From Heliocidaris tuberculata (Eukaryota; Echinodermata; Echinoidea; Camarodonta; Echinometridae): a stretch of DNA of 64,000 bases. The stretch's first letter is position 1. Each line of letters opens with the position of its first letter. The position numbers and the translations under genes were made by a program. The stretch covers positions 11,464,468 through 11,528,467 of the forward strand of contig CM046847.1 of the NCBI GenBank assembly GCA_025618425.1, written 5' to 3'. The notes beneath the pieces were generated by a model. It was not told the DNA's origin and did not search any database. It worked only from the letters and a program-made list of their open reading frames with translations. This document shows positions 13,801 to 24,058 of this stretch, piece by piece.

Positions 13801-16800
13801 TTTTACCCTCGGGGCAGTACTCAAAATATATTGGAGATAGCATATTGTTATAGGTCCTCATGTAAGAAAGAGATCCTACTGAGTAATACATTTTGAAAAA
13901 AGTGACATTTTAGTCATTTTGTGTGTTGGAGTGAATGGAGCAGTTGTCCACAGATACATCACAGTGACATTACCTATTCGGCCAATTTGAAATTCCCATA
14001 TGTATAGTGATTACAACTTTCAAAAATTCATAACTTTCTTACTGCTTGTCTGATTTCGTTCAAACTTTCACCAATCCGCTTCTCTGATTTTTCCTCTTTC
14101 TTTCAAAGCAACTTGCTATTAAGGTTGGATTTCCCTTTAATGGAAGGAACACTGCAGTGAAAAACACAATAGGTGGAATTCGAAGTAGCCCTCGCGAAAT
14201 TTTAAAAAATTTTTACACTGGAACACTGGGTTCCCGTGGGCAATGGGTTGAGACCATTATGCACCTCAATCATGAAGAATTTACATTCTTAATTGTAAAA
14301 TCTATTCCTATTTGAATTTCTTTCAAAATGCAGTAATAGTTAGGTTGTAAGGTGTGCTGTAGCTTATACATGTAGTGCAATGCTGTTTGATATGTTGAAA
14401 TGATGTATTATTTACACCTTAACCCAGTACCTTTCAGACATTGTAGATATCAAACCGGCCAACATGGAGGACCTGACTGAGGTCATCACAGCGGCCGAGT
14501 TCCATCCAAAGGATTGTAATTTATTTGTCTATAGCAGTAGCAAAGGAACTATTAGATTATGTGACATGCGTCAGTCAGCACTTTGCGATCAGAGCGCAAA
14601 AAGTGAGTAGCACAACATCTATTAAAGCTCATGTACATGTACAGTATTGGTAGCAGAAAGGAAATTTGAAACGTGAAATATAGTCTCATGTTCTCTTTGT
14701 ATCAAAAGACGTTTGTAAGAGATCATTTGGTATTCCGTTGATGATTTCCGGTCAATTTCAGTATAAATATCTGCAAGGAACGCCAGATCACTGCCATATG
14801 CTAAGACCTTTCCACCCTGACTGCTCCCCGAAAAACAATCGTGGGGCGTCGCACAGAGATAGCATGTGTATCACTGTGGGTAGTATACTCGTTGGTTTTA
14901 CACGTGTGTGGGTATAGTTTATTTGCAGCTGCAGTTGTTTGGAGTTTACGTGCCTGGCCCAGTATATAAAGTATTTTTTGCCTCAAAATTGACGAAAAAT
15001 GCTACTTCTCCTCTATTTCACATCGGATTTTGATTCCGATTGTTTTATCTGATAGGGCTGGGTGGGGGCTTCCAAACTTCTACACAGAATTTTGAAATTC
15101 ATTAATTATGCAAATTTATGCAAATTTATTCAAAATTGACGAAAAATGCTACTTCTCCTCTATTTCACATCGGATTTTGATTCCGATTGTTTTATCTGAT
15201 AGGGCTGGGTGGGGGCTTCCAAACTTCTACACAGAATTTTGAAATTCATTAATTATGCAAATTTATGCAAATTTATTCAAAATTGACGAAAAATGCTACT
15301 TCTCTATTTCACATCGGATTTTGATTCCGATTGTTTTATCTGATAGGGCTGGGTGGGGGCTTCCAAACTTCTACACAGAATTTTGAAATTCATTATTCAT
15401 GCAAATTTATGCAAATTTATTCAAAATGGCTGAAGGTTCATAATATTTTCATGTTTTATATTTCAGTTGTATACATGCATTGTTGGTATTCTCTTCTTTT
15501 GCATGCAGTAACATTATTATTTTATTCACTAAAGTTTTTCACTGAAGTTTTAAGGTTCAGGCTAGTTAATTTCCACAGATCTGCACTTCCGGCGGGGACA
15601 TTTATTACGCATTGCGTAATTTACTCATTCACTTGTACAAATAAAAAGAAATTTGATTGTTAGAATAACATTTCACAAAATTAGTTCAGTAGTAAGCACA
15701 ACAACATCAACATTTGACTAAACATTGCTTCCTACATTTTTACAAGTTCCTATGCAACTATATCCTGGTATAAAGTCGTGTGGATCGATGTAAAATAATA
15801 GGCCAATTTGGGTCAATCAATTTTTTTTTTTCCTCTCTTTTGTGTTGCAGTCTTTGAAGAACCAGAGGATCCAAGCAATAGGTCATTCTTCTCAGAAATC
15901 ATATCGTCAATATCAGATGTCAGGTTTAGTCACAGCGGTAGATATCTTATATCAAGAGACTACCTTTCAGTAAAGGTAAGAACATTTTTAAAGAACTTTT
16001 GTATATTTTCAAATGTAAACAAGAAGAATTTCCATATGGACAATAAAACATTGTATTGATATTTCTCCTCTGATTGATGTGTAGAGTGAGGGAAGCCTGT
16101 TACTTCATCATTGGAAAAGAAAACTTCATCTTTCAAGTCATTAAAGATGCTTTTAAGGAGTTCCTATAGATGCACAATGTATCACAGTTCATAGACACTG
16201 GACTAAGTGGGGTTCCCATTTAAAGGGAAAGTCCACCCTGATTAGAAGTTGGTTTTAAAAGAAGTAGAAAAATGAAACAGAATAGTACAAGTTTGAGCAA
16301 AATCCGATAAGAAATACAAAAGTTATTAATTTTTGAAGTTGTAATCAATCAAACACAAATTGGCAACTCCGTGACGTATCTTGCGAGCTCCTCTCCCATT
16401 TGCTCAGTACAGAAAATGTCATAAATTTTCATTTTTTTAGTTTCTGATAATGGAAAATATTTGTTTCATACGGGCTTGTGTAAAACATATGAACAATGAT
16501 TATATCTAAGGTCCATGTATGTTTTAATATTTTCTTTCGAGAAAATGGAAATTAATGATTTTTGGGGTACAGGGCAAATGGGAGAGGAGCTCGTGAGATA
16601 CGTCACTGAGTTGCCAATTTGTGTTTGATTGATTACAACTTTGAAAATTCATAACTTCCTTACTTGTTATCGTATTTTGCTCAAACCTTCACTGATTTGT
16701 TTCTTTAATTTGTCTGCTTTTTAAAAAATCAACTTGTAATCAGGGTGGACTTTCCCTTTAATGTGTGTAAAAATCTCTGGTGCAGCACAAACTTCAGACC

Positions 16801-17999
16801 ATTGCTGAGTCACCATATTTGGTATTTATTGGAGCATGGCCTACTAGAGATGAGAGTGTTCCGTTAGGTTTAGAAGTAGAATCTTTTTGAAATATTTCCC
16901 TCCTGGGGTTGGATGGTCTGATATTCTTGATTTGTGTGTTCATTATGTAAGACCTGTTTGGACTTCAACTGACAATTTTGGGAATATTGTTCTGCTTTGA
17001 GCTGAACAATATCCTGCACATTAAAAAGTCACTCCATATTGAGACACTGCTTTGTATCCCATACACGACTACACTTAATGGCTTATCAATACATATTGAA
17101 AGATCATCATTTCTTGGTCATGGAATATCATTTCTCAGAAACTCTCCGTAAAGAGAAAAGTAATAAACTTTGTACCTCTGTCAGACAACACTGCATTGTA
17201 TCCCATGCATGACTACACTTAATGGCTTATGGCAACATAGACATGATATTATGTCACAGTTGAATGAGTTCTCTGCATGCGTGTATGAAACAGTGTCATG
17301 GATGGCATCGCCTTGCTTACTACACACCCTCCATGTACATAACAACATGGCGGAAAGGTTAGAAAAATACATGCCTAACCGGTGATGAATTCCATGACGT
17401 GCATAGACTGTATGGTACATGCAGTGCAGTCTCATAAAAACAATATGTTGATTGAATCAACCCAGGATAGAAGTTCCTTAGTCCAAGCAGGAAATTGACA
17501 GATACACAAAATGTACAGCAGAGGAAATCCTGGTGAATAAAGGGTTTCAGAACCTACCGCATTCCAAAAGGTTGATTATTCTGGATATTTTACCAAATAA
17601 ATACCACAGTTATGGTTGCAGGGCTCCTCATTTTGAAATAGAGTATCCCTTCATATGCAGACAGTGTTTTTAATGTGATTGTACACTCTTAATGGAGGGA
17701 AATGTCTTCCCCGTCCCCCCAAATGAAAAAAAAAATTGTACTTGCAGGGAGGATTGATGATGAAGGGGAAGAAGTGTTTTTCTGTGGAAGAGACATTTTT
17801 GTAGGTGTGTTTGAATTTTTAAAAAAAGTATGTAATGTGTAAAGTGTACAAACAAGGAATGGAGAAGAATATCAGAGATCATTGCAGCGTAATTTTGCAG
17901 ATTTTGATTATTGAACATTCGGTGCTTTCTCATGTGAACTGGAAGATTAATGTTGTTCCACTGTTTCTGTCTTTCTGTCTGTCTCTCTGTCTGTCTCTG

Positions 18000-18032
<33 letters not shown>

Positions 18033-19831
18033 CTATCTTACTCTGCCATTCTCTTTGTAAGGTGTGGGATCTCTTAATGGATACCAAGCCAGTAGAGACC
18101 TTTCCCGTCCATGAGTACCTACGAAGCAAGCTGTGTTCTCTCTATGAGAATGACTGCATATTCGACAAGTTTGAGTGTGTATGGAATGGCTCAGACAGGT
18201 GAGTAATTTATCCAGTTTATACCCGAAGGCTTATATTCTACTAGTCTAACCCCACCCTAGGTCAGAGTCATGTTTTGCTTAGGGAGAATTTGGATCTCTG
18301 CATAACTTGAGACTTTTACGGGGTAACTCAGCTTGTAGACCAAGCTCAGACAACTTGTCTGGATCAAATTTGAGTAGAATATGAGCCAAAGATAATGCAG
18401 TTGGGGGGGGGGGGGAGGGGATTCTGCCAAGGGATCTCCTGAGTTTAGCTTCAGATTCATGAAAAATCACAAAATTTACTGTTGAGTTCAACAATTCAGC
18501 ATGCAAAAAAAGAAAAAAGGGTTGAGAACCTTTTGTAGTTGATAATCTGCTATTATAGTCCATATACATAGTCAAGGAAGTGTTTGTTTTTTTATTGCTC
18601 ACCCACACCCAGCTAAAGGTCTTGTGACCTCAGGGATAACAGGTTGCCATTTGCATTTGTAGGTCATCCTGACCATCCATATATTTAATTTATCAAACTT
18701 TCTGAACAGAGGTTCTATGATTCTGAACCAAGATTAAAATCAATGAATGGACATCCTGTCATCTGGGTCCTAACTTCCTTACCTCATTCATTCCTTTTGT
18801 TCTGGATAATCTGCTATTACAGCCCTTCCCACACCAGCCAAGGGCACATTTATTGTACTCTTGGCTGGTCCAACAAAAGACATTGTGCCTTCCAACAATG
18901 ACCTGTTTGGGATTATAGGTGGACAGCTGTACTTGTTAGAGCATCAAAAGGGGAGATAATTATTGGCTTTTTTGGCTTCTTGATAAGCGAGGTTCTATGA
19001 CCCAATTGCTCTGTTGTCAGTTTCCTTCATTAACCATATTTCCAACTTATATTCTGGACCAAACACTAAAATTAACCCCAATCGTAACCTTAACCGTCAC
19101 CCTTACCTAAAACCAATGCAATTTTATCCTTATCCTTATCCTTATCCCTTTGATGAAAAAGAGCCTGCAGCAAATGTCACTGGAGCAAGTATCAGGTCAC
19201 TATATACAAATTTGTAGAGATGAGGATCTTTTGCATTAGGTCCCTTTGCTTTGGGTTTCCTAAGAAGTAAATGAAATGAATTCATATTATTGTGTGCTGT
19301 GAAGAAGCTCATTATTTCTCTTCATGAAATATCAGTAGAGAAGAGATGTTGATGAGAAATCTGGCAATTCTGGGATGAATTCAATGAATTCACAAACCTG
19401 CTCACGTATAGTCCAAAGAAGACTCTTTTGATTACATTTGTTTTTTTCAGCTTTTCACAGATGCATGACTACTTACACTTGAGAAATAAATTCATAGGTG
19501 ACAGCTTCTTGTGTAACATTATATTATTTTACCTATTTCACTGTACAGTGCAATCATGACAGGCTCATACAACAACTTCTTCAGGATATTTGACCGCAAC
19601 ACAAGTCGCGATGTCACCCTGGAGGCCTCCCGCGAGAACACGAAACCCCTCCAGGTCCTGAAGCCGCGACGGGTCGGCACAGGGAGCAAGCGGAAAAAGG
19701 ATGAGATCAGCGTGGACAGCCTCGACTTCAATCGCAAGATCCTTCACACGGCGTGGCACCCTAGGGAAAACATCCTCGCAGTAGCAGCTACTAATAACTT
19801 GTACCTCTTCCAGGAGAAACCCCCCAGCTAA
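1745..19831 (+). CDS. PPP2R2: PP2A 55 kDa regulatory subunit B (B55), exons 2-9
   Basis: This gene encodes the B55 regulatory subunit of protein phosphatase 2A. B55 binds the A scaffold and C catalytic subunits and selects substrates, for example in mitotic exit and cytoskeletal control. The coding parts join as 1745-1810, 8680-8777, 11366-11531, 13077-13367, 14438-14602, 15851-15975, 18062-18198 and 19549-19831. All junctions are GT-AG and keep frame, giving 443 residues colinear with vertebrate B55 from the [11 protein letters not shown] segment to the C-terminal NNLYLFQ. Motifs typical of the family include [15 protein letters not shown] (about 37-51), [88 protein letters not shown] and [10 protein letters not shown]. 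Against the usual length of about 447 residues, only a handful of N-terminal residues is missing; they lie on an upstream exon. The vertebrate paralogue (A, B, C or D) cannot be assigned from this. Confidence 0.97.
1976..1997. repeat. Perfect 10-bp arm palindrome
   Basis: AATCACAAGC and GCTTGTGATT are separated by two bases. The palindrome lies in intron 2 and is not part of any repeat family I can see. Its role is unknown. Confidence 0.75.
4878..5925 (+). mobile_element. Helitron/HINE-like non-autonomous element, full copy
   Basis: The 5' end has TGTCCCCGCCGAA and a hairpin (CGAAC/GTTCG nested between CCCC and GGGG), then a GT/GTCC microsatellite at about 4930-4972. Five tandem units follow, with the word ATGCTACTTCTCC at about 4987, 5137, 5284, 5431 and 5578, so the spacing is 147-150 bp. 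A unique tail ends in CCGGCGGGGACA (the complement of the 5' end), a perfect hairpin ATTACGC-ATT-GCGTAAT at 5894-5910, and CACTTGT. A hairpin just inside the 3' end and tandem repeats beside a microsatellite are known for helentron-type (HINE/Tsp/pearl) elements; membership is inferred. No transposase is encoded. Confidence 0.75.
4984..5710 (+). repeat. Tandem array of five ~147-bp units
   Basis: Units share GATTTTGATTCCGATTG, GATAGGGCTGGGTGGGGG, CTTCTACACAGAATTTTGAA and a tail of repeated ATGCAAATTT. Units 2-4 are almost identical. The first and last are more diverged, as expected if the array grows from the middle by unequal exchange. The same unit recurs three times at 14985-15420. Confidence 0.9.
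7475..8221. mobile_element. Foldback MITE with TTAAAGGAAAC ends
   Basis: The left end reads TTAAAGGAAACCTCACCC and the right end is its reverse complement, with the match continuing through AAGAAAT...TAGTTAT. The interiors of the two arms are also complementary but more diverged, so the whole 747 bp is an old palindrome. TTAA at both borders fits either a TTAA or a TA target duplication. No protein is encoded. Confidence 0.8.
8680..8777 (+). CDS. PPP2R2: PPP2R2 coding exon 3
   Basis: A 98-nt exon between acceptor CTGACAG and donor GTAAGA. It encodes residues 23-55 ([16 protein letters not shown]... to ...VIFQREDS), the first WD40 blade with the nearly invariant [10 protein letters not shown] turn. 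It completes the Ala codon begun in exon 2 and ends on a codon boundary. Confidence 0.97.
8918..9127. mobile_element. hAT-like MITE with GGTGGCC repeats
   Basis: The ends read CAGGGCTTG and GAGCCCTG, typical of short hAT-type termini. Between them the word GGTGGCC (or GTGGCC) occurs at least six times within about 150 bp. No clean 8-bp target duplication is visible, so the borders are uncertain. Confidence 0.5.
10575..11315. mobile_element. Diverged foldback element with AACGG-rich ends
   Basis: The left edge has a run of AAACGG/CGGTTTTCGGTT words. The right edge has the complement (AACCGAAAACCGTTC, then TTAAACGGAAAATG). Inside, TTTACCTACCA near 10774 and TGGTAGGTAAA near 11096 are arms of a diverged inverted repeat that also pairs AATGTCTTATT with AATAAGACATT. 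Exact ends are not resolved. Confidence 0.55.
11366..11531 (+). CDS. PPP2R2: PPP2R2 coding exon 4
   Basis: A 166-nt exon between acceptor TTTCACAG and donor GTAAGT. It encodes residues 56-110, starting [18 protein letters not shown] and ending FLLSTN, plus the first base of Asp111. The block [17 protein letters not shown] is essentially that of vertebrate B55. In B55 structures this region includes the extended hairpin and acidic strip near the catalytic subunit. Confidence 0.97.
11571..12017. mobile_element. TTAA palindromic MITE, family 1, rearranged copy
   Basis: It begins TTAAAGGGAAAGTCCA and ends GACTTTCCCTTTAA. Its right arm carries the family-1 words GGGAGAGGAGCTCGCAAGATACGTCAC, interrupted here only for length: see positions 11851-11880. 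The left arm is cut short at about 11690, where a different hairpin-plus-microsatellite segment (11691-11761) sits. Related full copies are at 16220-16761 and 62622-63171. Confidence 0.8.
11691..11761 (+). mobile_element. HINE-like 5' end fragment with (TCCG)n
   Basis: ATGCCTCCG...CGGAGGCAT forms a hairpin around CCACCGAAGGTGG, followed by TTTTCGGGTTG and a TCCG microsatellite of about four units. The layout (hairpin, short spacer, GTCC-type microsatellite) mirrors the 5' end of the element at 4878. It is inserted in the middle of a family-1 MITE. Confidence 0.6.
13077..13367 (+). CDS. PPP2R2: PPP2R2 coding exon 5
   Basis: A 291-nt exon between acceptor TTCCAG and donor GTATCC. It completes Asp111, encodes residues 112-207, and leaves one base of Asn208. 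It carries [34 protein letters not shown] and [11 protein letters not shown]. The last segment lies on the propeller face used for substrate recruitment in human B55alpha (family knowledge). GC content is clearly higher than in the flanking introns. The donor is chosen because an A at 13367 plus AC from the next exon makes the expected Asn. Confidence 0.97.
13368..14437 (+). other. PPP2R2 intron 5 (1.1 kb)
   Basis: More than half of this intron is a single palindromic MITE (13549-14140). The rest shows no coding or RNA signal. Confidence 0.85.
13549..14140 (+). mobile_element. TTAA palindromic MITE, family 2
   Basis: The ends TTAAAGGGCAATCCAACCTT and AAGGTTGGATTTCCCTTTAA are inverted repeats, and the arms pair over most of their length (for example GAAAGTTTGA...AAATCGGACAAG with its complement near 14045-14075). 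The 53732-54326 copy is the same family, inserted in the opposite orientation. Confidence 0.88.
14438..14602 (+). CDS. PPP2R2: PPP2R2 coding exon 6
   Basis: A 165-nt exon between acceptor CTTTCAG and donor GTGAGT. It completes Asn208, encodes residues 209-262 and leaves one base of Ile263. It carries [20 protein letters not shown] and [16 protein letters not shown], both strongly conserved B55 propeller segments. Confidence 0.97.
14603..15850 (+). other. PPP2R2 intron 6 (1.2 kb)
   Basis: A shortened copy of the 147-bp-repeat element fills 14985-15637. Between 14750 and 14980 is a non-repetitive patch, somewhat richer in GC, with a CCCC...GGGG hairpin near 14826-14845. I see no recognisable RNA gene in it. 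Confidence 0.8.
14985..15637 (+). mobile_element. Helitron/HINE-like element, 5'-truncated copy
   Basis: Three tandem 147-bp units (ATGCTACTTCTC at 14999, 15146 and 15293; the third lacks six bases) run into the same tail as the 4878-5925 copy. They end with CCGGCGGGGACA, the hairpin ATTACGC-ATT-GCGTAAT (15604-15620) and TTCACTTGT. Similarity to the first copy stops at this TTGT, marking a common 3' end. The 5' hairpin and microsatellite are missing. Confidence 0.82.
15851..15975 (+). CDS. PPP2R2: PPP2R2 coding exon 7
   Basis: A 125-nt exon between acceptor GTTGCAG and donor GTAAGA. It completes Ile263 and encodes residues 264-304: [30 protein letters not shown], then RDYLSVK. It ends on a codon boundary. 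Confidence 0.97.
16220..16761 (+). mobile_element. TTAA palindromic MITE, family 1, full copy
   Basis: It has inverted ends TTAAAGGGAAAGTCCACCCT and AGGGTGGACTTTCCCTTTAA. Arms of about 200 bp carry TTGGCAACTCCGTGACGTAT and CTCCTCTCCCATTTGC and their complements. The arms pair around a central spacer of about 100 bp. It is the best-preserved family-1 member here together with 62622-63171. Confidence 0.9.
17958..18040 (+). repeat. CT-rich microsatellite before exon 8
   Basis: A run of TCTG and TCTCTT units on the + strand that ends about 20 bases before the exon acceptor at 18061. It is probably length-variable between individuals. Confidence 0.85.
18062..18198 (+). CDS. PPP2R2: PPP2R2 coding exon 8
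   Basis: A 137-nt exon between acceptor TTGTAAG and donor GTGAGT. It encodes residues 305-349: [43 protein letters not shown], and two bases of Ser350. The acceptor dinucleotide overlaps the run AAGGTG; the frame fixes the exon at GTG (Val). Confidence 0.97.
18199..19548 (+). other. PPP2R2 intron 8 (1.35 kb)
   Basis: A poly-G tract of about 12 bases near 18403 and a short TATCCT repeat at about 19125-19148 are the only low-complexity features. No gene is seen. Confidence 0.85.
19549..19831 (+). CDS. PPP2R2: PPP2R2 last coding exon
   Basis: This exon follows acceptor CTGTACAG. It completes Ser350, then encodes 93 residues and TAA at 19829-19831. It carries [51 protein letters not shown] and [20 protein letters not shown], the last propeller blade. 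The C-terminus ends KPPS rather than the vertebrate VN-type end, a normal amount of divergence. GC-rich codon use contrasts with the AT-rich UTR that follows. Confidence 0.98.
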
Positions 19832-22065
19832 GCCAGGGCCTTACTGACACCACCTTTCTGTAGTCTCTTACATGTAGTATCACTCTCTCTATATAGAGAA
19901 AGAGAGGGGCTAAAGATTATTGGAGAAGGGAATGGAGACAAAAAGTTTTAAGTTTTATATATTCTGGTATGGGTCAGAAAGGCATGGAGTGACCAAAAAA
20001 ACAACTTCATTGAAAGCTAAGTGTGTTGTTGGTGTGTAAAGACTGTAGCATATAAGCTGCCTTTTGGAGCTTGAAAGATTCAGAGCATCACTATTTTCTA
20101 TCCCAAACTTCCTGGTCAAATAAATTGAAATTTTCACAGGCAACATAAAAACAATGTCCTGTAAAAGAAATAACGAAAAGAAATAACAAAAAGAAATTTT
20201 AAAATCACTGCTAATTTTATGTGAACAAAATAAATACGAATCTAACACCATGTACTACTTACATAGCATTGGTTTGATGTCTGTCTGCATTGATGATTAA
20301 CATTACACACTCAAAACAATAAGGTTCTTTGGTATTTGAAGCCCTGTTTCTTTTCTCTGATTAAAAAAACAATGCAATCATCCTTTGAAAGACCAAATGA
20401 TTGTCCAACATTACTTTGACTTGAGGTTTACTCAGAAGAAAAGGGATAAGGACTTCAGGGTCATTTCAATATCAGACAAATTGGGAAGTTATGAAATCAT
20501 AACATAGTGTGCCTGTGAGACATCCAACGTGTTTCTATCTGTAAAGAATTCAAACGCTGCATCACATGCCTTAGCAAGTCGGTAAATTCATGAATGCAAG
20601 GGTTCAAGAACAAGGTTATGATACGGAGAAGGCATCCATTCCATCTTCATCCATGATGAACAGCATTAGGCGCTACCCCTCTGCTCTCGACGGAGACTCT
20701 TTGCTGATCAACCCAAATGATAAGGGGTACATCTTAACACTGAAATGGCTTAACTGAAAGGGAAATAAAGTGAATAGAAACAAGACATGCTGCAGGGAGT
20801 AAGGAACACATTCTTCGGCTCTACACTGATAAAATTTCAAAGTACAAAGGGATCCTCATTCAGAGACACATTGATAATAGAAATAGCAATTTATACAACG
20901 CCTTTTACACTGGATACAAAGCACTTTTCGATGCCATCCCTCAGTCTGCATTGCAGTCACAATACATGAATGTATACCATTTACCATTCATGTGGACAAA
21001 CAGTCCTCTCCAGGAATGTTTGTTGTTGTGTTATTCAGTTTCTTTCACCTTTTGGTTTTGCCATTCTCTTGCATCTGATGTGCCATGAACCTTGTGTGTT
21101 ACACTACAGGAATCGATGGTAGATGATAGAAGGTACCAGAAAGGTGATGTTACTCTGCCTCAACTCTCTCCTTTGTCTTGCTTTGATTATAGTAGGATAT
21201 CACATCTTACTTGTGTTCTGTGTGCAAATGAATTATGGACATATCTTGATTGTCTGTAATGAGGTTTTGTTGTCATTTCCATGGATGAGTAGACTATTTT
21301 TTCTTTTATAGATATGACTAATGTCACTACTTATATGGAATTGTATGATTAATGTTTTCCTTTTTTTAGCCAAAGATGATTGTGGCTGATTCGTTGAACA
21401 CATTTAAAAGATACGTAATATTTATGTCTGTTTCAGTTATTGTAGTAAAATTATAAAACAAAAAAAAAAAAAATGTAAGAGTTAACAGAAAATTACTGTA
21501 AAGCCTTGGTTTACACTTGGATATGTATATTTTTTAATCGAACCAAAGTGTACTGGCCTGTATATTGCAAGCAGAAGATTGTAAATTAATACTTACAGGA
21601 AAAAGAAAGCTACAAAAAAGATGATTATTACTAGGCAGCTTCATGAATGTGTCTGGAGCTGAGTGGAGAAAATTTATTTTGCAGGGATGGAATTGTTTCG
21701 TAGAAACAAAGAGTTCTCCTTTTTTTTTTGTATATAGCTGAAGAATGAATATAGTTTCATTATTCTTAACTGAGAACATATGTTGAATTTCATCCTTGTT
21801 TTCATCTGTTTTTGATCATGTTAATGTGTTGTTCCATTTATGTGCCACAATTTCTTGACTGTATTTGTCCAAGTGTTGCCTTTGGGTGATCAACAAAAAA
21901 AAATCAAGGAAGAGAGAAAACTGGTTTGGTTTCTAGTTCCTAGTATTAGTTACATTGCAGAAACACTATTTACTCCAAAATGTACTAAAACATCAGGTCT
22001 AGTATATTGTAGTATTTTATCGCATTAACTTCTATTTTTTGCTCCTCATGGGAATGATATCTCCT

Positions 22066-22162
22066 GGGCCCTATCTTTTAAAGAGTTGCGATCGATACAT
22101 GTGTTAACTTCAAGTTAAGTTGCGATTGATTTAAATCAAATGCACCAGTCTTAGATGGGCCC
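22066..22162. mobile_element. Small GGGCCC-ended MITE with CGATTGAT words
   Basis: Ends GGGCCCTATCTTTTAAAGAG and GATGGGCCC flank GTTGCGATCGAT and TTGCGATTGAT. The left end is the complement of the ends at about 34120-34153 and 59000-59022, so these three form one family with variable interiors. Confidence 0.6.
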
Positions 22163-22944
22163 CTGATGTTCAAAATCAGTTTATCGTTATTCAGGGGAGC
22201 AGAAAGAATGACTGGGTTTTGCCCTCTTTAAATACTAACATCCAGCTGATGTTGGATGGCTAAGTGATTGATAAACAAGGCTGCAATTTAAAATTATGCT
22301 TCCTTTGATGACATTTGCCCAGCCGGTATGCTTGCCACTCTGGCATAGGGGTTTTTGGTATTATAATTTTTTTCCTGCCAAATTTGTGGAAATTTTTTGT
22401 TTGACACTCTAATTGTTTGTTTTCGTGCTGCTTCTAAAGCATTCATTAAAAACACTTGGAAAAAAAGGGAAGTATGTCAAATATATTTGCTTTATTCAGG
22501 GTAGAAATGGACTTCATGGTACCTTTCTCTCAAATTATTGAATTTATTTAGTTGTCTCTTCAAAACTATTTGTATCAGACCTGTAAGGATTCAAGTTGTT
22601 GATGAATCATTGATTACAAACTGTCAGACTTTTGTTATCTATTTTTTGTAAGTTGGAGTGTATCAGAACTGTACTCTAAATGCCACAAATTTGTTTTGTA
22701 GATAAGATCGGCAAAGAAATCAATTTCTTTCAAATTAAGTAAAATGAATTTCATTGATTTACCTTAATCCTAAAATGTGTGAAGGTAACCAAGTGAAAGG
22801 ATGGAGCTTGGGAATAATGCTGCACAGTCTCTCAGTAAACTTGCAATTCATTCTGTCTCTCGTAAAATTCTTATCGTTGGTCTGATCTTGTAGCACATCC
22901 AAACAGTTCATAGGTTAAAGATCACCATTCACTTGTCCTGATCT

Positions 22945-23091
22945 GGGCCCGTTTCATAAAACTTGTTATCAATAACAAGTTACAGTAATCGTTATAAGCT
23001 ATTGAAATCCTTGAATCTGATTGGTTTAGATCACATTTGTCATACAGATGAGGCAGTTGTTACTGATAACAGGTTTTATGAAACAGGGCCC
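22945..23091. mobile_element. GGGCCC/GTTTCATAAAAC MITE, complete
   Basis: GGGCCCGTTTCATAAAACTT on the left and the complement of GTTTCATAAAACCTGTTATC on the right form arms of about 35 bp around a 147-bp element. Half copies occur at about 53370-53462 and 55276-55371. Confidence 0.8.
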
Positions 23092-23340
23092 TGATGTAGC
23101 AAAGAGTTTTATGAGCATAGTTTTCTTCTGTTCTCTGTGTTGGCGCCATATGTCATTATTTTAGTTATCTTCGTTTTCTTCTAAAGGGTGCTTCATTTCT
23201 ATTTTTGTCTAAAACATACATTGATTGTATTTGTGTTTTGTTGCTTTTTTTTTTTTTTTTTTACACATGTTCAGATATATATATATATATGTGTGATTTA
23301 AGATAATATTACATTTGTTTGTCAGAGGTAGTATTGTCAA

Positions 23341-23346
23341 AATAAA
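23341..23346 (+). terminator. Candidate distal polyadenylation signal
   Basis: AATAAA followed within 30 bp by TG-rich sequence (TGTTGTC, then TTTGATGTTCTC). It is about 3.5 kb after the PPP2R2 stop codon, a plausible end for a long 3' UTR. Nearer alternatives lie at 20119, 20229 and 20764. Confidence 0.35.
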
Positions 23347-24058
23347 TGTTGTCATCATCTATTGCAAGATGCTTTGATGTTCTCTACTATGAAGGTGAAT
23401 GTAATATTGATGTGAGATCATTCATATTATATTGCGATTGACTAATGAATTTCCGAGAGAGGGTCAAATGTTTTATATGAATTTTAGACTGCAATGCACC
23501 CCATAGTTTGCTATTGCTGGGGCAGTGTTTATGTTTCTTTCATTGTACATGTATTTAAAGACCGTCTAGCTGTGTAGAAGAAGGTGGAATTCAATCTGTC
23601 AAAGCCGCTGTTATACATTTTGCAGAATACCATTCATATTTAAACAAAGGAGCTTGATAGAGTGTTTGCAAAATAACAACAGCAGGCTTCAGTGTCTATG
23701 GAGGTATATAATGCATCTGTCTTCAGAATGGTATACATATCTCCGAACTGAATTTGGGGGATCTTGGTCTAGAAAATACTCTACTGGAATGACAATTTCT
23801 GTTGGTGTGCAAATCAGTACTGTCACCCCTTCAACCATATGACTGATATAACATGGTAGACAGGGCTGCCTTTACTATTCTCTCATTGTTTGTGCTTTCA
23901 CGTATAAAGACGATGTATTGTCAAGAATCAAATTTGTATGCATCGTGACAATTGAAAAAATGATCACTGTTTGAATTGATCATAGATCGATTGACAAAAT
24001 CAGTTTTAAAAATGTCGGCAGATGTCCACCGGGCTCCACTTTGAATATCTGATTTGTT

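Larger units (their letters stand above)
15976..18061 (+). other. PPP2R2 intron 7 (2.1 kb)
   Basis: This intron contains a full family-1 palindromic MITE (16220-16761) and, next to the acceptor, a CT-rich tract (17958-18040) that probably doubles as an extended polypyrimidine tract. The remainder is non-repetitive AT-rich DNA. Confidence 0.85.
19832..23370 (+). other. PPP2R2 3' UTR and downstream region
   Basis: Non-coding and AT-rich after the stop codon. Candidate polyadenylation signals AATAAA occur at 20119, 20229, 20764 and 23341, the last followed by TG/GT-rich DNA. Which one is used cannot be told from sequence. Two small GGGCCC-ended elements (22066-22162 and 22945-23091) lie inside; if the distal site is used they would be part of the transcript. 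Confidence 0.6.

Noticed and set aside
14750..14980. Possible small RNA gene in PPP2R2 intron 6
   Set aside because: Only one short CCCC/GGGG hairpin and a T-run; no Pol III boxes and no match to known RNA families.
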